Shown piece after piece: positions 1-5,351 of a stretch of 6,766 bases of DNA (position 1 is its first letter; each line of letters begins with the position of its first letter). Both the position numbers and the translations under genes were made by a program. The stretch spans positions 1 through 6,766 of the forward strand of contig JBFIPX010000183.1 in the NCBI GenBank assembly GCA_041609895.1, read 5' to 3'. Source of the stretch: JAHHLP01 sp041609895 (lineage in GTDB: Bacteria; Bacteroidota; Rhodothermia; Rhodothermales; JABDKH01). Under the pieces are notes generated by a model. That model was not told the DNA's origin, did not search any database, and saw only the letters and a program-made list of their open reading frames with translations.

Positions 1-10
1 AGTATTCGTC

Positions 11-1342
11 ATGCAGGTGCCCGTACGCGCTCGCATTGTAGCTCTGTGCACAGTCATGGGCATTTCAGCGGCGATGGCAGTGCAAGCTCAGGATGTCGTA
101 GTTATCAAGGCGGGCACGATATTGCCCATCTCGTCAGAGCCTATCAGCGACGGCATCATGGTTGTCGAGGGATCACGTATCCGCGCTATCGGTCCCGAGG
201 CGGCTATTCGCTACCCGTCCGACGCGACCATAGTTGATGCGTCGGAAAAGACATTGATGCCGGGTCTTGTCGATACGCATTCACATCTCGGCGGAGTCCA
301 GGGTGGCGACGCTTCGGCCGCACTGCACCCGGACGTCCGGACCCTTGATGCGATTAACATTCGAAGCAAGTCCTTTAACCGTGCGCGGGCAGGAGGCATC
401 ACCACGCTCAACGTGATGTCGGGGTCCGGGCACCTGATGAGCGGACAGACGACCTACCTGAAGCCGCGCAAGGTGGGCACGATTGCTGAGGCACTGTTCT
501 GCTCTGATACGCTGACAGAGATCTGCGGCGGGATGAAGATGGCGAATGGAACGAATTCGATACGGTCGACGAGGGAGGCCTTTCCCGGGACGCGCGCACG
601 AAGTGCCGCCATGGCCAGGCGGTTGTTCTACGAAGCACTCGACTACCGACAGAAGATAGAGCAAGCTGGTGATGATCCGGCAAAGAAGCCGTCTCGAGAT
701 CTGCGCCTTGAGGCTGTCCTTGAAGTAATCGACGGGAAGAGAATCGTCCAGTTTCACACGCACCGTCACGACGATATTCTTACGGCAATTCGGTTGTCCG
801 AGGAATTTGGCTTCCGCATCGTCCTGCACCACGTCAGTGAGGCGTGGAAAGTGGCGGACGAGATTGCCGAGGCGGGTGTGCCCTGCTCTGTCATCTTTAT
901 TGACTCGCCGGGTGGCAAGCTGGAGGCCGCCGAGCTTTCATTCGAAACTGGCGCCGCCCTCGAGAAGGCGGGCGCCGACGTGGCCTATCACACGGACGAC
1001 TACATTACCGATTCGCGTCTCTTCCTTCGCTCCGCGGCTTTCGGAGTACGCGGCGGAATGTCGCGAATGAAGGCGCTCGAGTCGGTGACGATCGCTGGCG
1101 CGCGCATGCTTGGTCTTGAGGATCGCGTCGGGTCGCTTGAACCTGGAAAGGACGCCGACTTTGTGATCTTGTCTGGTGATCCGCTGAGTGTCTACACGAA
1201 GATCGAGCAGACTTGGATCGACGGCGTGAAGGTTTTCGATCTGGAGGATCCGGAGGATCGCGCGTTCTCTGTCGGCGGCTACGATGTCTACACCGAGCCA
1301 TTCGAATTCCATCAGGAAGAGCTTGGTGAGTGGGGTAACTGA
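11..1342 (+). CDS. Exported imidazolonepropionase-like amidohydrolase, metal site intact
   Basis: Predicted secreted or periplasmic metal-dependent hydrolase of the amidohydrolase superfamily (443 aa), in the branch related to imidazolonepropionase and to Xaa-Pro/Xaa-Arg dipeptidases. Residues 1-26 form a signal peptide (arginines at 6 and 8, a hydrophobic stretch, cleavage likely after AVQA). Metal-binding motifs follow in the family order: HxH at His90/His92 (VDTHSH), possible carboxylated Lys151 in the SGQTTYLK segment, His249 (FHTHRHDD), His274 (LHHVSE) and Asp329 (YHTDD). The C-terminal GSLEPGKDADFVILSGDP (about 374-391) is the usual composite-domain strand of this superfamily. The ATG at 11 is chosen because it gives a clean signal peptide; only 10 nt lie upstream, so no promoter or ribosome site can be judged. 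It ends 1 nt before the next gene, a diverged paralog, which implies co-transcription. The substrate cannot be read from the sequence; a cyclic amide, dipeptide or similar C-N bond is plausible. Confidence 0.9.
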   Translation: MQVPVRARIVALCTVMGISAAMAVQAQDVVVIKAGTILPISSEPISDGIMVVEGSRIRAIGPEAAIRYPSDATIVDASEKTLMPGLVDTHSHLGGVQGGDASAALHPDVRTLDAINIRSKSFNRARAGGITTLNVMSGSGHLMSGQTTYLKPRKVGTIAEALFCSDTLTEICGGMKMANGTNSIRSTREAFPGTRARSAAMARRLFYEALDYRQKIEQAGDDPAKKPSRDLRLEAVLEVIDGKRIVQFHTHRHDDILTAIRLSEEFGFRIVLHHVSEAWKVADEIAEAGVPCSVIFIDSPGGKLEAAELSFETGAALEKAGADVAYHTDDYITDSRLFLRSAAFGVRGGMSRMKALESVTIAGARMLGLEDRVGSLEPGKDADFVILSGDPLSVYTKIEQTWIDGVKVFDLEDPEDRAFSVGGYDVYTEPFEFHQEELGEWGN

Positions 1343-1343
1343 G

Positions 1344-2612
1344 ATGTTGAGTTCTCTATTCAGGTTGGGCGGAGCCAGTTCACTTGGGGTATCACGAACG
1401 CTTGGCCGGGTCGCAACCTGTATTGTGGTCTGCCTTCTATGTCAGGCGAGTCCCATGCGGGCCCAGATCGCCGTCAAGGGAGACACGATCCATACGATGG
1501 CGGGCCCGCCACTGCACGATGGCGTCGTCCTTGTCCGTAATGGTCGGATCGAGGCAGTCGGGCCATCCGCATCCATTCAAATCCCTGAAGGATATCGTGT
1601 CCTCGAGGCTGCCTGGGTGACTCCAGGGCTCGTCGACGCTCACGGGACCGTGGGTTTTTCCGGCATCTTCAACCAGCCACACGATCAGGATCAACTTGAG
1701 AAGTCCGATCCAATCCAGCCCGAGCTACGCGCCATCGACGGGTATAACGCGAGAGAGGAGCTCGTGGAATGGGTGCGTAACTTCGGCGTCACAACGGTTC
1801 ACACAGGTCATGGTCCCGGAGCACTCATCAGCGGTCAAACTATGATCGTCAAGACCGGCGGCGAGACTGTTGAGGAAGCCCTCGTCGACTCCGCTTTTGC
1901 GCTGGCCATGACGTTGGGCTCATCAGTATCCTCCGGCTTCGAGTCACCCGGGACGCGCTCCAAAGGGATCGCGATGTTGCGCAAGAGTCTCGTGGAAGCG
2001 AGGAATTATGTTGATAAGCGCCAGTACGAGGAAGACAAGCACAGGCCGGGCCGCGACTTGAAGCTCGAGACGCTGGTGGCGTTGCTGGATGGTGAGTATG
2101 TAGCCATGATAACCGCAAATCGGGCGCCCGAGATTCTCAGTGCCCTTCGGCTGGCCCGCGAGTTCGGCTTCAGGATGATTCTTGACGGTGCTGCCGAGTC
2201 GTATTTGGTTCTCCATGAGATCAAGGCTGCGGGCGTGCCCATCATTCTGCATCCGCTAATGGCGCGCGCTTCCGGCGAAAAAAGGAATATGAGCTTTGAA
2301 ACGGCTGCTACGCTCCGAGACGCAGGCATACGATTCGCAATTCAGAGTGGATATGAGTCCTACGTGCCCAAGACCCGGGTCGTTCTATTTGAGGCAGCCA
2401 TCGCGGCGGCTAACGGCCTCAGTTTTGAGGAGGCACTGTCGGCAGTGACCATCGACGCGGCGCGGATTCTCGAGATCGATGATCGCGTCGGATCCATCGA
2501 ACCGGGCAAAGATGCTGACCTGGTTCTCTACGACGGCGATCCTTTCGAGTATCGAACGCACGTGTGTACTGTGATCATCGACGGACAAGTGGTCTCGGAA
2601 GAATGCCGCTGA
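1344..2612 (+). CDS. Exported amidohydrolase-like protein lacking metal ligands (probable pseudoenzyme)
   Basis: A 422-aa paralog of the preceding protein, aligning along its whole length. A long N-terminal export signal is visible (hydrophobic VATCIVVCLL at about 23-32, cleavage near MRAQ at 38-41). Fold markers are kept: PGLVDAH (94-100), the SGQTMIVK segment with Lys170, EFGFRMIL (273-280) and GSIEPGKDADLVLYDGDP (383-400). The metal site is not. HxH has become His100-Gly-Thr102, the strand-5 His aligns with Thr257 (MITANRAPEI), the strand-6 His aligns with Gly282 (LDGAAESY), and the catalytic Asp aligns with Gly336 (IQSGYES). The frame is open throughout, so this looks like maintained loss of catalysis, not decay. 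The ATG at 1344, 1 nt after the upstream stop, is preferred over an in-frame GTG at 1284 because the longer form would put 20 polar residues before the signal and overlap the upstream gene. Likely role: structural or regulatory partner of the active paralog, or a binding protein (inference). Confidence 0.87.
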   Translation: MLSSLFRLGGASSLGVSRTLGRVATCIVVCLLCQASPMRAQIAVKGDTIHTMAGPPLHDGVVLVRNGRIEAVGPSASIQIPEGYRVLEAAWVTPGLVDAHGTVGFSGIFNQPHDQDQLEKSDPIQPELRAIDGYNAREELVEWVRNFGVTTVHTGHGPGALISGQTMIVKTGGETVEEALVDSAFALAMTLGSSVSSGFESPGTRSKGIAMLRKSLVEARNYVDKRQYEEDKHRPGRDLKLETLVALLDGEYVAMITANRAPEILSALRLAREFGFRMILDGAAESYLVLHEIKAAGVPIILHPLMARASGEKRNMSFETAATLRDAGIRFAIQSGYESYVPKTRVVLFEAAIAAANGLSFEEALSAVTIDAARILEIDDRVGSIEPGKDADLVLYDGDPFEYRTHVCTVIIDGQVVSEECR

Positions 2613-2715
2613 TGGGTGTCAGTGCGACAAGGCGCTCACAGTACAGGGTCTCAGTGCCGCCTCGGAATTGACCGACGGGTCCAGTGGCTGCGTCTTCCAC
2701 GGACTAGACTTCCAG

Positions 2716-2967
2716 TCACTCGGCGGTCGGTCGCTCGATCGACTGCAGTTCGAAACGAACATCGTCCTCCAGGTCCACCTCGAGTACTACCCCAACGTCA
2801 GGACAGAAGAATTTGTACTCTTCGACGTCCGGCTCAAGGGGAGTGGTGTCCTCGATTCGGATACAGTCCGTAAACGTGCCCGCCGGAACCGTCACCGTTT
2901 CCCCAAGACCAAGCACACGGCCGCGATCCTCGGCTTCTCCTTCCGCGAATTCCCGCCCTCCTTTATG
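2716..2967 (-). pseudogene. C-terminal remnant of a secreted-type hypothetical protein
   Basis: The minus strand reads about 83 residues after an in-frame stop at 2968-2970. They include EFAEGEAEDRGRVLGLGE, TVTVPAGTFTDCIRIEDTTP and LEPDVEEYKFF, and end at a stop at 2716-2718. From general knowledge, this resembles the C-terminal part of a family of hypothetical exported proteins with a VPAGTFxxCxxxxExTPLEPxxxExKxYxPGVGxVxE pattern. The pattern normally sits behind a longer N-terminal part, and I find nothing like that in any minus-strand frame between 2968 and 3141. A GTG at 2914-2916 could start a 66-aa product, but it would begin in the middle of the conserved block. I therefore read this as a truncated gene. 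The rest of 2613-3141 shows no RNA gene, no convincing terminator and no other conserved coding sequence. The family has no assigned function that I can state. Confidence 0.6.
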
Positions 2968-3141
2968 TTAGTAAGGTCTCGTTCCGCACTGGCAAGTCGT
3001 ACTGAAACCTGGACAAACTGTCGAGACGAAAACGGGTAATTGAAGTGTATGTCCGGTCCACACAAGACACTCGTGGCAGCGATGCGACGACAGCGATGGG
3101 CCGCCGAATTCCCATTATCCGTGCCTCGGGGTCTCAGGCTC

Positions 3142-3534
3142 ATGGCTGAATCGACGATCAACCTTAGTCACTCCGGGGAAGTCCCAATAATCACCGTTGG
3201 CGGAAGCTTCGATGGTAGAACTGTCTCCTTCCTGTGTTCTGCCCTTAGAGGGGCTCTCGGTAATGGGCGTCGAGTCGTCATTGATGCGACGGGCAGTTTC
3301 TACCTGAGCCGCCCGGCACTCGCAGCCTTTCTATCGTACGTAGCCGCAACCTTCGATTCAAGAACGGAAATCCGACTGGCTGTACAGGATCGAGTTTACG
3401 CTGCGTTTGATACACTCGGCTTCCCTTCGTTATTCCGCCTTCATCGGTCGGTCGGCGATGCCATTGATAGTTTCTTTAGCGATGGAAGGAGTTTGCATCG
3501 GCACTCAGAAAAGGTCCGCCATTCCAACCATTAG
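3142..3534 (+). CDS. Divergent STAS-domain (anti-anti-sigma-factor-like) protein
   Basis: A 130-aa cytosolic protein with the layout of a single STAS domain. There is a first strand VPIITVGGSFDG (14-25) matching the usual 'v..l.G.lD' start, a helix to about 41, a central strand RRVVIDATG (43-51), the signature helix FYLSRPALAAFLSY (53-66), a strand EIRLAV (76-81), a helix ending TLGFPSLFRLH (91-101), and a last helix VGDAIDSF. STAS proteins such as SpoIIAA/RsbV switch anti-sigma factors through phosphorylation of a serine in a 'DSSGL' motif. Here the serine position is kept (Ser56), but the preceding Asp is Leu and the following Gly is Pro, so regulation may differ or be lost. The ATG at 3142 is chosen because homology begins just after it; in-frame upstream starts (TTG 3040, ATG 3049) add an unconserved basic stretch. 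No kinase or phosphatase partner lies nearby. The tail after residue 112 is basic and His/Ser-rich, with no assignable role. Confidence 0.65.
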   Translation: MAESTINLSHSGEVPIITVGGSFDGRTVSFLCSALRGALGNGRRVVIDATGSFYLSRPALAAFLSYVAATFDSRTEIRLAVQDRVYAAFDTLGFPSLFRLHRSVGDAIDSFFSDGRSLHRHSEKVRHSNH

Positions 3535-3677
3535 CTGGAAGCGCGGAGACATATCCGATTCAAGAAGTCCCCGGCATCCAGCTGATAAAAAATAGATGCC
3601 GCTCGAAAGCCGCGACGCGTATCACGCAACCTCGTAACGACCGGGGGTCCGGGGGCCTGCGACGAGCGTCTCGACGC
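3535..3677. other. Intergenic stretch with no recognised feature
   Basis: This lies between the STAS gene stop and the tmRNA terminator. It contains an inverted pair (AGCTGGA / TCCAGCT) about 35 nt apart and a short direct repeat of CCGGGGG. Neither has the tight loop and U-tract of a terminator, so no 3' end can be assigned for the STAS gene. Confidence 0.4.
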
Positions 3678-3712
3678 AAAAAAAGCCCACCCCGCCGTAC
3701 AGCGAGATGGGC
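3678..3712 (-). terminator. Intrinsic terminator of the tmRNA gene
   Basis: On the minus strand, GCCCATCTCGC and GCGGGGTGGGC pair over 11 bp, with a 6-nt loop and two G-U pairs, and seven U residues follow. It begins 8 nt after the encoded CCA of ssrA. On the plus strand the A-run precedes the hairpin, so the signal works only for the minus strand. Confidence 0.9.
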
Positions 3713-3720
3713 CTTCCTAG

Positions 3721-4090
3721 TGGTGGAGATGCCGGGAGTCGAACCCGGGTCCGAATGGTCAAGCAGCAGACCTCTACGTGTGTAGTCGGTCTATTTGCGT
3801 GTCGCTATGACGGAAAGCCGACCGTCTCGGGCACCTTCATAGCCAAGGCTGATTGAGCTTCGCCGCTCCGGAACAGCCGGATCCGGAAACGGCTAGTCTA
3901 CCATTAATGATGCCCCTGTTCCCCGCCGGCAGACGGGCAAGGAGAGGGACAGATGGGCGCTATTTAAGCGGCCATCGCGTACGAGTAATCGTTCGCATTT
4001 ACGTGTTTCCTGGTAGGATTTACGAGCATGCCAGGATGCTCGACACGCAGTCTGATACCGGATTCCATCCGTCGAATCCAAGTCATCCCC
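3721..4090 (-). ncRNA. ssrA: tmRNA (transfer-messenger RNA)
   Basis: A one-piece tmRNA of 370 nt, which rescues stalled ribosomes together with SmpB and tags the nascent peptide for proteolysis. The 5' end reads GGGGATGACTTGGATTCGAC, matching the conserved tmRNA start. The 3' end carries a T arm (CCGGG-TTCGACT-CCCGG), then CATCTCC, A and an encoded CCA. The first seven bases (GGGGATG) pair with CATCTCC, with a G-U at the third pair, which is the alanine identity element of AlaRS substrates. The internal reading frame starts after GTAAAT and encodes ANDYSYAMAA before TAA (3996-3964), ending in the AA degron read by ClpXP-type proteases. The gene lies 53 nt downstream of a lipoprotein gene on the same strand. 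I could not pick a convincing promoter in that gap. Confidence 0.97.
3964..3996 (-). other. tmRNA-encoded proteolysis tag frame (ANDYSYAMAA)
   Basis: Ten codons plus TAA inside the tmRNA, starting at resume codon GCG directly after the conserved GTAAAT context. The AND start and the AMAA end fit known tags. The YSY core is what I recall from the Salinibacter ruber tag (ADDYSYAMAA), so this is a useful taxonomic marker for Rhodothermales. Confidence 0.93.
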
Positions 4091-4143
4091 AGTCTTGTAA
4101 AGAACGTTTTCGTGACTACCTGAAAGCACAAAAACGGTTCCGC

Positions 4144-4617
4144 TCATCCGGCACGCGACTTCTTGTCACGTTCCTGACGGGAACCGATTGCTATCAGCCC
4201 CTGAGCCTCAAAGGCCTCCTGCAATTCCGGCAGTATCGTCCGCCGAAGTCGCCTTTTGAAGTATGGCATCTTGCGTCGCGTACCGGTGAAGTAGTGTCGG
4301 TACGGGTGGATGAAGACGCGCACGTAATCGTCTCCGATAGGCGCGACTTCAAGAGCGACCTCGACCGAGTAGAGCCCCCACCTTCTCACTGTAACCGTGT
4401 CTGTTGAGATGACATGCGGCGTGTCAGTCTCAACGACGTCCCATCGGGTGGCGGACAGCGCCTCCCGTATCCGCTGCCGGACATCATCCCCATTCGAGCG
4501 CACATCGTAGTCACGGTAAAGAGGAGAGATCGATGGAGCACAGCCGGTCACTACGAACGACAATGCCGCCGCCGCACAGACACGACACGCAATGTTCATC
4601 ATCACTTTATAAAACAT
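4144..4617 (-). CDS. Small hypothetical lipoprotein
   Basis: A 157-aa protein with a type II signal: Lys4, a hydrophobic run ACRVCAAAALSFVV, then lipobox VVTGC with the lipidated Cys26. Ala27 after the cysteine is neutral with respect to sorting. The mature part is about 130 aa of mixed alpha/beta character, with IREALSATRWDVVETD (helix then strand) and strand-rich VTVRRWGLYSVEVALEV. It continues with VRVFIHPYRHYFTGTRRKMPYFKRRLRR and a final amphipathic helix ILPELQEAFEAQGL. I do not recognise the family. The start at 4617 is chosen because AGGGA sits 5 nt upstream; ATGs at 4623, 4602 and 4599 are alternatives that keep a signal. It probably anchors in the inner or outer membrane facing the periplasm. 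It is followed 53 nt later by ssrA on the same strand, and the adjacency may be only positional. A strong terminator at 4708-4755 insulates it from transcription entering upstream. Confidence 0.8.
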   Translation of the reverse strand: MFYKVMMNIACRVCAAAALSFVVTGCAPSISPLYRDYDVRSNGDDVRQRIREALSATRWDVVETDTPHVISTDTVTVRRWGLYSVEVALEVAPIGDDYVRVFIHPYRHYFTGTRRKMPYFKRRLRRTILPELQEAFEAQGLIAIGSRQERDKKSRAG

Positions 4618-4707
4618 GCTCATCCCTAGCCGGCGAAGGTGCTGTTGTGATCTAGACAGTGGACATAGTGGGGCAATTCCAGTAGACACAGATATCAAAT
4701 CCTCGCT

Positions 4708-4755
4708 CAAAAAGAAAGCCAGGCAGCCGTGCTCACCCTACACGACTACCTGGCT
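4708..4755 (-). terminator. Strong intrinsic terminator, minus-strand oriented
   Basis: On the minus strand AGCCAGGTAGTCGTG pairs fully with CACGGCTGCCTGGCT (15 bp, two G-U pairs, 9-nt loop), followed by TTCTTTTT. Read on the plus strand, the same two positions become C-A mismatches and no U-tract follows. The hairpin therefore evolved as a minus-strand structure. No protein gene on that strand ends here, which implies a noncoding transcript upstream of it. Confidence 0.8.
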
Positions 4756-4820
4756 GCGGAGGTCCCAGGGCCCTTCGAAAGGCCCTCTTCGGCTTGTTAG
4801 GAGGCAATGCCGAAGCCTCA
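4708..4820 (-). ncRNA. Candidate small RNA with two exposed CCUCC motifs
   Basis: Three hairpins follow each other on the minus strand. Hairpin A (4815-4787) pairs CTTCGGC with GCCGAAG, with an extra TTG/CAA inside, leaving an apical loop CCTCCTAA. Hairpin B (4786-4767) begins at the very next base and pairs AGGGCCTT with AAGGGCCC-T around TCGA. An 11-nt linker, GGGACCTCCGC, leads to hairpin C, the terminator. Hairpins B and C together have three G-U pairs that would be mismatches on the other strand, so the minus strand is the functional one. CCUCC is the anti-Shine-Dalgarno sequence, so the RNA could pair with ribosome binding sites. A competing 5-bp stem (GAGGC 4819-4815 with GCCTC 4805-4801) would bury the first motif. 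It matches no RNA I know: it lacks the SRP RNA tip and the long-bubble form of 6S RNA. The 5' end is uncertain and no clear promoter was found. Confidence 0.5.
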
Positions 4821-4940
4821 CCCTTTTGATTGGCAAATGCCATGCCGGTGAAATTCGCTGGCCACATTGCTCGACTTGGCACTGAAGATCCGCACAGAGC
4901 ACTTGAGGCGGCGTCCGCGCGGATGTTCACTGTTTATCTA

Positions 4941-4973
4941 TTTGCCGCACGCGCCCCGCATCTCTTATTTTTG
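4941..4973 (+). promoter_or_regulatory. Bacteroidota-type promoter candidate for the ACP/KAS operon
   Basis: TTTG at 4941-4944 and TATTTTTG at 4966-4973 are separated by 21 nt. This fits the Bacteroidota housekeeping pattern TTTG-N(19-21)-TAnnTTTG. Transcription would start near 4978-4982, giving an untranslated leader of about 110 nt before the ACP start at 5091. It is the only exact match to this spacing that I noticed upstream of the genes. Confidence 0.45.
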
Positions 4974-5080
4974 GGCGTGGGAGGCCGAGATTTCGTCTGG
5001 CATCTGTCTAGGTACGTCAAACCAACGCCGCCAATCTCCCGACTGCCGGACTCTCTGATGGAACTAATCGAAACAGCCTT

Positions 5081-5086
5081 GAAGGA
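5081..5086 (+). promoter_or_regulatory. Ribosome binding site fixing the ACP start
   Basis: GAAGGA lies 4 nt before the ATG at 5091. It is the best Shine-Dalgarno match near any in-frame start. The alternative ATG at 5058 has no comparable motif. Confidence 0.6.
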
Positions 5087-5090
5087 TCGT

Positions 5091-5351
5091 ATGCACGACC
5101 CAGTTACCAAGAAGGTGTTCACACTGATTGCCGATTACGCTGATACGTCAGCAGAAAGTCTGGAGATGGACACAACCTTTGAGGAACTCGGCCTTGACTC
5201 GGTCGACGGCCCGAGCATCATGGCTGATCTGGAAGACGAGTTCGACGTGTCTCTGCCGAGCGATGAGGTCCTTGGCATGACCCGCATCGGTCAGGCGGTC
5301 GAGGCCTTCCAGGCCCACGTAAACGGGAGTCCTGACGCCGAGTCGCCGTGA
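5091..5351 (+). CDS. Acyl carrier protein
   Basis: An 86-aa acidic cytosolic ACP that carries growing acyl chains on a 4'-phosphopantetheine arm. The attachment motif is GLDSVDG with Ser37. Counting from the ATG at 5091, this serine falls at exactly the same residue number as in E. coli AcpP, which with the GAAGGA site supports this start. Four-helix ACP features are visible: helix I (DPVTKKVFTLIADYA), the acidic recognition helix II after Ser37 (SIMADLEDEFDVSLP) and helix IV (RIGQAVEAFQAHV). DSVD replaces the common DSLD, and the tail NGSPDAESP is longer than in AcpP. The stop overlaps the start of the ketoacyl synthase by 4 nt, so the two are likely translated together and act as partners. 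It could be a housekeeping ACP, but the isolated pairing with one KAS, without other fab genes, suggests a specialised ACP. The longer in-frame starts (5058, or TTG 4830) are disfavoured. Confidence 0.9.
   Translation: MHDPVTKKVFTLIADYADTSAESLEMDTTFEELGLDSVDGPSIMADLEDEFDVSLPSDEVLGMTRIGQAVEAFQAHVNGSPDAESP

Noticed and set aside
2628..2665. Terminator after the second amidohydrolase (GGCGCT/AGTGCC)
   Set aside because: Only six pairs, a 16-nt loop and no T-run follow.
3532..3580. Terminator for the STAS gene from the AGCTGGA/TCCAGCT inverted pair
   Set aside because: The loop would be about 35 nt and the run after it is A, not T, on the plus strand.
4091..4143. Promoter for tmRNA
   Set aside because: Neither a sigma-70-like nor a TAnnTTTG element sits at a proper distance from the 5' end at 4090; the best strings have wrong spacing.
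3853..4407. 184-residue plus-strand open frame across tmRNA and the lipoprotein gene
   Set aside because: It runs antisense through a certain tmRNA gene and has no family resemblance.
4708..4820. Identification of the small RNA as SRP RNA or 6S RNA
   Set aside because: The SRP tip (GGAAGG/AGCA type) is absent, and there is no long hairpin with a central bubble as in 6S RNA.
4801..4848. Leader peptide gene after AGGAGG on the plus strand (MPKPHPFDWQMPCR)
   Set aside because: The spacing to ATG is only 2 nt, and the structure of this stretch is better explained by the minus-strand RNA.
4830..5090. N-terminal extension of the ACP reading frame from a TTG start
   Set aside because: The extra 87 residues match nothing in ACPs, the extension crosses the promoter candidate, and Ser37 numbering with the GAAGGA site supports the ATG at 5091.
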